A stretch of 64,000 nucleotides of DNA from Steromphala cineraria. Its lineage: Eukaryota; Mollusca; Gastropoda; Trochida; Trochidae. The notes under the pieces were generated by a model. The model made no database searches. It worked only from the letters and a program-made list of their open reading frames with translations, and was not told the origin of the DNA. The position numbers and the translations under genes were made by a program. The DNA lies in NCBI GenBank assembly GCA_916613615.1, contig OU744723.1, positions 68,343,226 through 68,407,225 of the forward strand, given 5' to 3'. Positions 22,265-32,554 of this stretch are shown in pieces. How positions within the stretch are numbered: position 1 is the stretch's first letter; each line of letters begins with the position of its first letter.

Positions 22265-23600
22265 CTTGGCCCTGGTGACAAACTAGATTAGCGTTTGCGG
22301 GATACCGCATAAGCAGAGCAGCCCCGAAACTTGGGGTTTCGCCTTACCCTGTTTCGCCTTTTACAGGCCTCACCAAATTGGGAATTTTCTCGTGACCTTG
22401 ACCGTTGACACTCAAGGTCACACAATCAATGAACACATTTCATTGAGTATAACATTATTGTAATGAAATAAAGTGTTAAAAATTAAATTAATCCATTTTC
22501 TCCATATATGTTGACCTTGCTGTGACCTTGACCTTCGACAGTTCGTACCCAAAACTTTTTGAAAATTGTGTACTTCTCAAGAGATAATATATACAAAATC
22601 TAAACTTCATAGCACAAAAACTTTTCAAGTTATTGTGTTTACAAGGAATTGCAATAACTCATATCTCATGACCTTGACCTTTGACCTTCAAGGTCACACA
22701 ATAATTGAACACTTTTTATTGAGTATAACAATCATGTATTGATTAAAAGTGATTAAAAGTGATTAAAATTAAGCATTTTCGCTAAGCCATGCTTAAGTCA
22801 TGACCTTGCTGTGACCTTGACCTTTGACGGATTGTAGCCGAAACCTTTTCAAAATTTTTCACTTTTCCAAAGATGATATCTACCAAGTTAAAACTTCAAA
22901 GCCCAAAAACGTTTCAAGCTACCGTGTTTACAAAGAATTTTGTGGTGATTTTATAACTCGTGACCTTGACCTTTGAACTTGAAAGTGAACAAGTCATAAT
23001 GATTCCCTGGAAGTATTAACATTTAGACATGTTCATGAGTTCTGAAAAGCTAAATGGGATAAAGTTATACCAAAATTTTGTGCATTTTGTAACAATTCAA
23101 AACTCATGACCTTGATCGTTGACCTTCAAGGTCACACTAATAATGAACACTTTTTATTGAGTATAACAATCATGTTTTGATTAAAAGTGTTCATAGTTAA
23201 AATCAAGCACTTTCGCTAAAACATGCTTAAGTAATGACCTTGCTGTGACCTTGACCTTTGACCGATTGTAACCAAAACCTTTTTAATTTGTTTTACTTTT
23301 CCAAGAATGATATATACCAAGTTAGAGCTACATAGCAAAAAAACATCTCAAGTTATCGCGTTTACAAGGAATTCTTAGAGTGATTACATAGCTCGTGACC
23401 TTGACCTTTGACCTTGAAAGTGAACGTGTCAAAATCGTTCCCCCGAGGTATGAGTAGTAAGGTATGAATAAGAGTTCTGGAAAGCTTAGTGGAAAAAAGT
23501 TATAGCTTGTAATACGAGTGCGGCGGCAGCGACAGCGGCGGCGGCGGTGGAAACTTCACAAAAACTGATAGCAGCCCCGTCCTTAGACGGGGCTGCTAAT
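22265..23600 (+). repeat. Repeat rich in nuclear-receptor half-sites
   Basis: TGACCTTGACC-type clusters start at 22393, 22523, 22669, 22812, 22961, 23107, 23246 and 23396 (the one at 23107 reads TGACCTTGATC), spaced 130-150 bases. Most read TGACCTTGACCTTTGACC, several followed by the inverted half-site TCAAGGTCA. Flanking blocks (TTTTTATTGAGTATAACAAT, TTTCGCTAA-CATGCTTAAGT, ATATACCAAGTTA) recur in two to three copies, showing internal tandem duplication. The region ends in a perfect hairpin (GCAGCCCCGTC-CTTA-GACGGGGCTGC, 23572-23598) next to a GGC trinucleotide run at 23518-23550. TCAAGGTCA is the known ERR/SF-1-type response element; activity here is not shown. Confidence 0.75.
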
Positions 23601-23604
23601 AATT

Positions 23605-25105
23605 GAAACAGCATCGTATGCAACACAATTGAATGTAACATGAGTTCGGTAAATACTTGTGTATGATTGGTTGATTTGAAGGATTTCCCAGTGTTGAATG
23701 GCAATAAAAACCCGCAAATTGACTAAGGCGAATCATCGCTGGGGTCCGCCTCAACATTAATTAATTGTTCTCATTCTCCCAATATTCGTGACCGACTAAA
23801 TTTTTACTGTTGTCATTTTCTAACTTGCGCATTCCCGAAGATGCCAAAAATCCTTTTCTACTTGCTTTAGTTTTATGTACCTAAACTTTACTTAATTGGC
23901 TAATTTTCTCCTTATTTGTCGCAGCCGACAAACCATCATTAAGTTGTTCAGGTGACTCCAACAACAACGCCCCGAGAAAACCGCTACATCCTGGTTCTTC
24001 ACCTGACAATGACGGCAACGGCTGCAACGGACATCGGACACCACATCCACAGGAACACTGTCACGAGACGATAACGTGTTGCAGGTATTCGCACCTACCG
24101 ACCTCTACGTGGTATGCCATTGACCCATCAACATCGGCTGAATCGTCTTCGCTGGACAAGGACTGTGCGCGTTGACAACGGCGGAATTGGCTACGGGTAT
24201 TCTTAACTGACGAAAGTCGGTTTAATATGCACCATGCCGACGGCAGAGTCCGAGATGAGGAGAGCGACATGCACCAGGTTTTGGAGTGGAGTGATCTGGG
24301 TAGGCATCTGGGATTAGAAGACACCTCTGGTTACCATACAAGGAAATCTTACTGCACAGGCGTACCAAGTTCACGTTCTGACTCCCGTAGTGTTTCCATT
24401 CCTTTCACAACAGATGCAGGGGATCAATGTTTCAGTCAGATAACGCCACACCCCATACTGCCAGATAGACAAGAGATTTCTTTGTCCAGAACAACGTTGA
24501 CCAACTTTTTACCATGGCAAGCGCGCTTCCCGGACTAATCACCTTTAGAACATCTTTGGGATCATCTCGGATGACAGCTGAGACGTCGACAGCTGCAGCC
24601 ACAGACCACACGGCAACTTAAACAATCACTTCATGAAGAGTGGAGACAGATTCCAGCTCGTTGACGTCATCCGACGCCTAACGTTATCCATGAGACGGCG
24701 AGTTATGTATCAACGCAAATGGAGGTCACCCAAGATGTTTGCCATCAGTCAACACTGAACATTAAATACTATCCCGGTTTTATTATATCAATTTGGTTTT
24801 TTTTGGTTTATTTATTGTATGAGTAAAACAATAGGGTGTATAGTTTCTTTTGTACCTCAGTTTAGTTATGGGAAAACGCAGGTAAAAAAATATCAACAAC
24901 ACCTTTCAAACATGAATAGCGCACAGACATTGGGAGAAACAGTACAATCAAATGTTGAGTCGGACCGAAACTAGAGGACATTATGTATCATTTCGCCGTG
25001 ATTCGTCTCAGCCAATTTGCGGGTGTTCGTTGCTATTCAACGTAGGGAAATCTTTCTAATCAGAATCAAGTATATCCCGAAGTCAAGTTACAATAACCTG
25101 CTTTG
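23605..25105 (+). mobile_element. Tc1-like transposon relic with long inverted arms
   Basis: The core (about 23940-24765) is a decayed transposase: segments TTPRENRYILVLHLTMTATA, RPLRGMPLTHQHRLNRLRWT, TDESRFNMHHADGRVRDEE and TRDFFVQNNVDQL appear in changing frames and align in order with Tc1 transposases, including the first catalytic Asp (TDES). The left arm (23605-23930) and right arm (24885-25105) are inverted copies of one another (shared TTGCGGG, GGGAAATC-TTC, ATTGGGAGAA and GCGG/TCGGACC blocks). This gives an IR/DR-like layout with arms of over 200 bp. A solo arm lies at 30060-30430. Confidence 0.75.
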
Positions 25106-25714
25106 TTTACACAGCACTCGTCGAATAAGTTTCAAATGGTTACATAGTATATGACTAGTCTTATTGATTTAGTGCCTGTATTATTGTTTTATCAATATAA
25201 ACATTCATATTATTAATAAGGATTTGTCCGCATAAAAGTAACCAATATTCATTCTAGAATATATTTGATCTTCAGGTAGGTTTGTAGAGTGTTTGTAAAT
25301 TTTTAAGTCTAAACTTCAATATTGGCTACTTCTAAATAATGGTTACAGCATTTTTAAAAACCATGGCATGAAGCGTAACTACTGCCTGTTCTGTAGAACC
25401 TTTTAGTATGTAAACCATCATGTGCGCAAATGTAACATATTGTAACTACAATTCAAGATGCAAAAAGAATGCCCCTCTTTTAGTGTTAAGTTACATTATA
25501 CACTCTTTTAAACGCTTTCATTTTTAACACTTAAACTCCTTGCATACCACACACATCCGTAAAAAGTTGTACATACGTATTTGTTCTTTTTAATCTTTAA
25601 GCAGATAAATGTGCCGTATTGAAACGGACTGCTCTCTTATCAATTGATATATGACATTTAGAAGATAAATAGTTGCGTCTGTAAAATTTCCGGGATTCAT
25701 TGTTATTCAACAAC

Positions 25715-26070
25715 CGCAAATGTAGTGAGAAATGAGATTTTATGTGCGCTTTGATATTGACTGTGCCGCTAAATACATCATTTATGTTATTATATGCCAA
25801 GGATGTTGTGCTGAATATATAGGACAGACTGAGTGCCTGAGAGACAGGGTCCGTGTTCATAAACAGCAAATAAAATTTCCTGAGACACGCTGTATACCAC
25901 TGAGTGCTCACTTGGATACATGTGCAAAAGACAAGGACATTAAATTCAAGATCTTTCCATTTTACAAAATGGACACAAATAATAGAATAATGCGACAATT
26001 AAAAGAAGACTATTTCATTAAAATGTTAAAACCACAACTTAATGCTTATTCTAAGATGCCTAGCGGTTAG
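25715..26070 (+). mobile_element. Penelope-like element fragment: GIY-YIG endonuclease domain
   Basis: The frame 25732-26070 encodes a 112-residue C-terminal piece: CAAKYIIYVIICQGCCAEYI, GQTECLRDRVRVHKQQI, then HLDTC and a final LKEDYFIKMLKPQLNA. The I-Y-x-I-x-C-x-x-C...Y-I-G-Q-T and L-R-x-R-x-x-x-H pattern is that of the GIY-YIG endonuclease at the C-terminus of Penelope-like retroelements, and the LN-A ending is also typical. The reverse transcriptase part is absent, and upstream sequence is broken by stops. A sequence similar to its upstream flank recurs at 33050-33125. Confidence 0.8.
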
Positions 26071-26102
26071 AACAATCGAAAAAAAAGTACTTTATCAGAC
26101 AA

Positions 26103-28247
26103 TAGGGCTGCTTCATTTGACCACCGGCAAGCAAAACGGCGTACGCCGTTTGCCGGTCGCCGCGGCACGCCTGCTTCATTTGACCGGCAAAGCTAGCCGG
26201 TTTGCCGGCGGCGTGTGCCGAATGCGCCGCTTTGAGGTGACCGGCAAATTGTAATGCCTACAGCCAAAAATATATAATAATATAATATAATTTCCGATAA
26301 TCGTAAAAACTTTATTCTTATATTAGTTTTCAAATAGATAAAGAAATTGGGCAATTTCAATGTTATTTCCGATCGTAGAAGAAATGTATGCAATATTTGT
26401 CTGTATTTTAGGTTATTTCTTTGTTCATGTAGACAAAAGAAATATAAGCATATTGTCATAATTATTGTTTATATAAAAATTAATCAAACCGTTTTGACAT
26501 GTAATGATGGTATTGTAATGTCAATAAAAAAAATACACGTGTATCTTCTTGAGAACTTGAAAATCGTTATATTTAATTTGAGTTAATGACAGGGAGACAA
26601 TTCCCTCAAACTTTATTGTTCTTTCAATAATTGAGTTGTAATTTATTTACAATGATGTAAAATTCAATAGATAAATAAATGGAAAAATAAAAGGAAATAA
26701 ATGTATCAGATATATTCATAAAATTACTAAATTTCTGCCGTTTTTAATTCAAAGATATTCAATCAAATTTTCTGCAAATAAATGAAATTTTTTTATTGAA
26801 GCTATGTGTATCGTCCAATTAAAAACATGGCAATTAAGCATTTCAAAGTTTATTCTGGAATGATTAATTTGAAAATGCTTTATCAATCGTCATAGATCTA
26901 ATAGCCTTTATAAGCCTAATAGTCTACTTATTGTATTAAAAGTAACAGATTTATTGTTGATGTAACGAATTGGAAAAAACAGCCATTTAATTGAATAGTG
27001 TAGCATAATTGATAGTAAAGACAAATTAATCATTTTAAAACACATCTCAAAGTTATTAAAATATTTTAGTGGACCACTCCTAGTAACACTTTTGAGAGTT
27101 ATGCCCCTTACAAGTTTCCGTTTCTAAAACGTCGTTGTGCGCCTCCATTTTCCGAATGACATTGTAAAAGTAAAGATGTTATTCTTTGATTATGATGATT
27201 TTATTCATATAAAACGATTGGTAAGTAAAGCCTTATTAATGCTAGCTGAATTTGCAGATGTGATTGTTGTTTTTTCCCCCCGTTTTTGCGTCAAAGGTAT
27301 GATAATATTAGGACTACTGTACTGTAGTCTACAGAAAATCAAACTGTTACATGTTTTCGTGTCTTCAAAATGTTAAACTGTTTTTATGCAAACTCTGTCA
27401 CCCTAATAATCACTGTTTCTGATAAACTTGCTAAATTGAAACACAAATGTTGATTTGGGGCCCAATGATTGTTCTAAAAGTGATTTGATTTTTAATACAC
27501 AGGCTCGTGCCAGTCTTAGATAACAGTGGCGTTATCTCCATACTGTATTGTAGATTTACGTTGCAACAATAATTTTCATGCATTTAATTTCCGTCGGATC
27601 CTGTTAATACCTTTGCACGTCCGTAACGAATCATCTCAGCTACAACCTCATAACTTCTTTTTAATTTTTCATTAATTATTTTAGGAACGACAGCAATTTA
27701 ATCATGTAGGCCTACATAGTTGGAACAAGTTTATAATAGAGATTCATGGGACACGTTTCTTATTTATGTACATGCAACGCTAAATCTGATTACGTTCTCT
27801 AGCATACATAGACAATAAAATAGAAATTATGAACCTGAAGTTGAGATGATTTCAATTCAATCTGCACAATTTTACAATGTTCTAACAAGAATTACTTTTA
27901 TAAAATATATTTCGGCAGCACTAGATCTACATGGAAGTCTATGGAAAAACGTCATTGTCCGAATGTTCCAATGAACACCATAATTAAAGTTTAACTTCAG
28001 AATCATGATCATAACTCAGTTTTTATTAAAGAGCTATCTTATAACATAACATCTAGCATCAATTGAGATAAAAGTTAAGCAAAACACGGGCAAAAATCTA
28101 TATACAAGAATTGAAGCGACGGCGTATTACGACAGCAGCCATGTTGTTTACGCCGCTTCACTTCATTTGTATACGTAAACATCACGTGACCGGGCTGTGC
28201 CGCCGGCAAACCGGCAAGAAAAGGTTGGGACAAATGAAGCAGCCCTA
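26103..28247. mobile_element. 2.1-kb inverted-repeat DNA element, no transposase seen
   Basis: The ends are TAGGGCTGCTTCATTTG (left) and CAAATGAAGCAGCCCTA (right). The left end repeats CTGCTTCATTTGACC at about 26109 and 26171 and is followed by several CCGGCAAA/TTTGCCGG motifs and a perfect AACGGCGTACGCCGTT palindrome. The right end carries matching GCCGGCAAACCGGCAA. The TA flanks suggest a TA target site. The AT-rich interior has only short frames without transposase motifs. It separates the Penelope fragment from the recombinase relic. Confidence 0.75.
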
Positions 28248-28259
28248 ATAAAGGTATAG

Positions 28260-28770
28260 TTTTTACATGACGTAACAATTGAATGACGCCATCCGCTCTT
28301 CCCAGCTGCCCCCTCGTAAACTCGCGTGTCCATGGTAACCTTTGTCTCGGTTCTATCAAACAACATGGCGCATCCCTATCAACCGAACTTTCCCAAGCCG
28401 GGGTTGGGGCCCTTGGTATCATGTCTGTCACTGGTCACAGAAATGAGCTGTCGTTGAAAAGCTACATAACAACTCCATCTTACAGGGGAACAACGCTGCG
28501 AGCAATGCTCTGCCTCCAACATGCTTGTCGAGTGACCACGTTGACATTCCACGTCAGGTCACGGCGCCCCGTAGCATTTGTGACGTTGACACACGTCAAC
28601 CGTCTCTGCCAAACAACGTGCCATATAGCTCAACCAATACAGTTTGCACTCCTTTCCATGGTGCACACAGTCAGCTAATATTAGCGGTGGTACTTACCAT
28701 CAACTTAAACTTTTATGACAACAGCAAAAAGAGAATGATAGATCTAGATCTACCACGCTTCCTAACAATC
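28260..28770 (+). mobile_element. Crypton-like tyrosine recombinase, C-terminal relic
   Basis: The frame gives TELSQAGVGALGIMSVTGHR followed by NELSLKSYITTP. The pattern L-S-x-A-G...I-M-x-V-T-G-H-R-x-E-x-S-L-x-S-Y matches the C-terminal catalytic box (His-Arg region and Tyr nucleophile) of Crypton-type tyrosine recombinases. Downstream, after a shift to another frame near 28480, comes a Ser/Pro/Asn-rich tail and FHGAH..., a typical end in such invertebrate proteins as I recall. The N-terminal and core parts are missing. Confidence 0.7.
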
Positions 28771-28859
28771 AATACCCATAATTCTTTGTGGAATGTCAAT
28801 CACGTGATAAGCCTTATATGGGCAGTGTGGCCCGCACTGCATGATCGCACAACTTGACT

Positions 28860-29160
28860 GTTCAAAAGTAACGTTTTATTAAACATGAGTTGTCTGATAT
28901 TTTTGTTTTGTTTGAACAATGAAAAAATAACAAGAGAATAAAAATTTAAACCTTATAAATGAGAAAATAAAACTGCTACATTAACATAATCAACTGTTTC
29001 ACTAGAAAACAATATTTTGAATTAGGGGGTGAGTTCTAAACATGGAATAGCCAGCAGTTAGCCCTGTTCATGGATATATAATCTACGTTATTTTAACAAT
29101 ATTTTAACTTGAAATTATAAGAATTTTTATATTGCCCTGCAAATAAGTTTGGTATCTTAG
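28860..29160. other. No feature recognised
   Basis: AT-rich spacer between the recombinase relic and the palindrome at 29164. Confidence 0.4.
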
Positions 29161-29163
29161 AAA

Positions 29164-29339
29164 AGAAATAAAGTTCGCTCTACCCCAATGTGTTTTGTAA
29201 TAAAGTATAGTTTTGCCCTGAACTATTACAACGTTAAAGCACTCGGACTAGTTACCGTCCTCGTGCTTTAACTATAATAGTTCAGGGCAAAACTATACTT
29301 TATTACAAAACACATTGGGGTAGAGCGAACTTTATTTCT
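29164..29339. repeat. Long near-perfect palindrome
   Basis: The arms are about 78 bases (AGAAATAAAGTTCGCTCTAC ... GTAGAGCGAACTTTATTTCT), almost perfectly paired, around a ~20-base centre (TCGGACTAGTTACCGTCCTC). This is one of the best-preserved foldbacks in the window. Confidence 0.93.
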
Positions 29340-29403
29340 TAAATAGTAGCATCTTTTATTCTATCAAATTCTTATTGTGTCCATCTTACCGCTTGCCTGA
29401 TTG

Positions 29404-29456
29404 TGACGTCATACCATTGTTATGTCAAATTCATTGTGACATCATAACGTCATAAC
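29404..29456. promoter_or_regulatory. CRE-like motifs beside palindrome
   Basis: TGACGTCA lies at 29404-29411, with degenerate TGACATCA and AACGTCA at about 29437-29451. They lie 65 bases from the palindrome. CREB/ATF recognition is known for the core; function is inferred. Confidence 0.35.
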
Positions 29457-29572
29457 TGTATTTTGTCAGACTCCCTGATGATACCATTGAAACATGTTGG
29501 AGTTTTGATTGGCTTCGTGTCATTTTTTATCTTTTCATTATGTAAAACTGTATACCAGTAAACTTTTCCAAT

Positions 29573-29577
<5 letters not shown>

Positions 29578-29603
<26 letters not shown>
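29578..29603. repeat. TA dinucleotide microsatellite
   Basis: About 13 uninterrupted TA units. Confidence 0.9.
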
Positions 29604-29604
<1 letters not shown>

Positions 29605-29984
29605 ATCGTAACGCTGATTTTGGTTTGTCGCTAGCGTTCAGCTGATATATAAAGTGGTAGGCAGTGGAATTTAAAACCGACATTGTAACATGACCGTTAG
29701 TTATAAGCATTTTAAGAGCGAACTCTATTTTTGCGTAGGGAACTCTGAGTTGAAAGGATCTAACAACTGATCCATTATTGTTATAGGTGTTCGCAGCTAT
29801 AAAGAAGAAGGAATTCCCAGTGTTATAGACATATAAATAGTGTTCTTATATTGCAAATCAGTTGCACTCATGAAGATGATATCTTATAGTTTTCACTGTG
29901 AAAATACAGAGATAGAAAACGGTTATATAATTCATAAACTAACAGGAACAAACCCGACTGAACAAATGTCTTAAACTCACCCAG

Positions 29985-30045
29985 ACCATTGTGACGATGA
30001 CGTGATCATTATGACGTCATAACCGTTGGCCTTTGTGACGTCGTG
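29985..30045. promoter_or_regulatory. CRE-like motif cluster
   Basis: TGACGTCA lies at 30012-30019, TGACGTCG at 30036 and TGACGTGA near 29998. The cluster adjoins the solo Tc1 arm that starts at about 30060. Confidence 0.35.
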
Positions 30046-30059
30046 CCATGGGAGCGGCA

Positions 30060-30430
30060 TTCGAAAGAAACCGGCCGCATGGCACAAGGCGTCAAATTAG
30101 GAAAAATTTAGCCAATTAAGAAAGTTTAGTTACATAAAACTAAAGCAAATAGAAAAGGATTTTAGACATCTACGCAATGCGCAAGTTAGATAATGACAAC
30201 AACAACAGTAAAATGTGAATCGGGCACGAATATTGGGAGAATCAGAACATTTTAAAGTTGAGGCGGACCAAATAATGTATTCTTTCGCTGTGATTCGCCT
30301 CAGCCAATTTGCGGTAGTTCATTGCCATTTAACACTGGGAAATCCTTCAAATCAACCAATCAGAAACGAGTATTTACCGGAGTCATGTTACAATACTCAT
30401 TACATTATACAATTATTGACTTCACTTGAG
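30060..30430 (+). repeat. Solo copy of the long Tc1-relic arm
   Basis: Matches the arms at 23605-23930 (inverted) and 24885-25105: TTAGCCAATTAAG, ACATAAAACTAAAGCAA, ATATTGGGAGAATCAGAAC, TTGAGGCGGACC, then CACTGGGAAATCCTTCAAAT. No transposase lies next to it. Confidence 0.7.
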
Positions 30431-30514
30431 GTGAATCCAATGGTTTATTGACCTCGGAACAGTTATGTTCACCGAGGCGACAGTTCTCGGGGTCAATAAA
30501 CCATTGGATTCACC
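30430..30514. repeat. Palindrome upstream of FUT-B
   Basis: Arms GGTGAATCCAATGGTTTATT and AATAAACCATTGGATTCACC (plus GACC/GGTC) surround a ~37-base loop with a second, weaker CTCGG/CCGAG pairing. Confidence 0.85.
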
Positions 30515-30866
30515 GCTAATTGAAGCCAACAACTGTTTTATTATATGATTTATGAAAGTTTCAGTTATTTTGAAAACTATTCAATTATTTTAAGGTTTTT
30601 GGAAGCAACTCTTTACCGCGCTCCTCGTAGTGGCGATCTATTTTAGCTCCAGGTCATCGGATTGTTATGTTAACCTCGCGTGACGATTCCCGCGGTCAAC
30701 ATAAGGTTTGATCACTGTCGATGACCAGCTGCCTCGGCAAATCAGAAAACAGATCACTCGTCCATCATATGATAAATATAATTATCTTTGGTTGAAATCT
30801 AGGGGGCGGGAGAGTGGATTGTTGAGCGACTTATCCTTGCGTTTTGTACTTACAAGGTTGTCTAAG

Positions 30867-32554
30867 ATGGTACATACCGGCCATGGTAAGTAAATGTAAA
30901 ACTTTACATGAAATCTAAGAATTCAGTAGATACAAGAAAGTAAATCTTAAACTTTACATATGCATTTTAGTTCAAATAAAACTAAACAAGTTATTTATCT
31001 ATAACTGACATTCTCCTATGGTTTAAATATAAGTTCGAATTCTCAAAAGTAAGACTTTTATTCATTTGAAGAAATCTTTGTAAAACCGTTTCAATATAAA
31101 CTCATCAGCAAAAGATCTTTTTGAATGCAATGAGTTATGTTAATATTGACAGCATTTATTGCGCCGTAAGTGACTTGAAATTTGTTTATCTTGTGGATAC
31201 GTTGCACTTTACATAATGGGTGACATCGCCACTATAGAAATGTAACCTAAATGTGAAAAGCTTCTTAAAATATCAGTATCTGTCAACATACCCATTTCCG
31301 AAGAATCGTCATTTTTCCTGAATTTCAAAATATATTGTTTTAATGAGTAATTGAGACCAGAAAATCATTAGTTCTGGCTAGAAAAAAACATTATTGTTAT
31401 TTTTTTATTTTTTTATTTGTAATTATCTATTCCAGTTCCTGTTATTTTCCTGCTGATTCTATTAAGCCTCTACCTGCTATCATTCTGGAAGTTTGAAGCA
31501 TATAATATCCCCTTCGGACCTCCGGTTGCTGCTGATATACCAGTTAATAACTTAAACCTGATGTCAGTGAAGTCGAAGCGAATGAAGAACAAACAAGTGA
31601 ACTTTGACCTATTCCAGAAACAGACCAATCAGCACTCTTTTTCTGAAACACGAAGCTTGCCGAAGATATCCAATGTGACAAAAATGTCGTCAACTTTGCA
31701 GAAAGACGTCCTTGTACTTAAACCCCTTTATGGTGGCCGCTTAGGGAACTTGATGTTCTACTATGCTAGTGTATACGGAATGGCAGTCTCCAAGAACATG
31801 AGTGTTTATGTTGAAACAGGAAGTCGGTTGAGAAGGATCTTCAACCTTGACCCGGAAGTTGTTACAGACCAGGAATGTGACACGTGGCGAACAGTTTCCG
31901 CTCCTTGTTGTGACTATGACCCGACCCTGAAACAAAGGATAGAACCCGATAAGTGTCAAGCTGTGGAGAAATGTTTAGAGTCATGGAAATATTTTGAGAA
32001 ATATTCAGAGGATATTCGCAAATTTTTCCGTTTTAATCCGAAAATTGAACATAATGCAAAAACAAGTCTTTCTTTCCTGATACAGACATTTAAAGAGAAA
32101 TTTGACAATGTGACAAAATATTCGCAAAACATAACTCTTGTAGGTAGGTATACACGCGAGACGGGGAGATTATACAAGCAAAGAAATTGTGAAAGAAGGG
32201 CGAGTAACTCCCCCGGTTGGTTATTACATCCGGGCTATGGAATATTTCCGGAAGCGGTTTCACAACCCCGTTTTTCTGGCTGCGAGTGATTCCGTATCAT
32301 GGCTGACACAAAACTTGAAAAGTGAAGATCTGATAATCATAGGTTCTGACAAACCACATATAGATCTGTGTATACTGAGTATGTGCAATCACACTATAAT
32401 GAGTGTTGGCACCTTTGGTTGGTGGGCCGGGTATTTGTCGAGGGGAATAACGGCTTACTACAAACATGGGGTACAGACTAAATCCAGATTTGCCAACGTT
32501 TTCAAGCATTATGAAACTGATTTTATGCATAAAGGGTGGATAGGACTGGAATAA
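30867..32554 (+). pseudogene. Alpha-1,2-fucosyltransferase (GT11), FUT-B, frameshifted
   Basis: The architecture is the same as in FUT-A and FUT-C. The first coding exon is 30867-30885 (MVHTGH plus one base, donor GTAAGT), then a 550-bp intron, then exon 31436-32554 (acceptor ...TATTCCAG) starting with a clear membrane anchor (PVIFLLILLSLYLLSFW). Catalytic landmarks are GRLGNLMF, KVFL-type stem-to-core transition, FLAASDS and SVGTFGWWAGYLSRG. At 32140-32147 the tetranucleotide GTAG is duplicated relative to both paralogues. This shifts the frame immediately before the H-x-R-x-G-D motif and ends translation at 32289, losing the donor-binding motif and the whole C-terminus. The downstream frame (32189-32554) is otherwise open and well conserved. 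It is therefore a very recent pseudogene, a segregating allele or an assembly error. Confidence 0.85.

Noticed and set aside
25597..25998. 133-codon minus-strand frame
   Set aside because: Antisense shadow of the Penelope GIY-YIG frame; no motif of its own.
28075..28431. 118-codon minus-strand frame
   Set aside because: It spans the right end of the 2.1-kb element and the antisense of the recombinase relic, whose plus-strand reading has clear motifs.
32140..32147. Programmed frameshift in FUT-B
   Set aside because: The change is a plain tandem duplication of GTAG absent from both paralogues, with no slippery heptamer or downstream structure noted.
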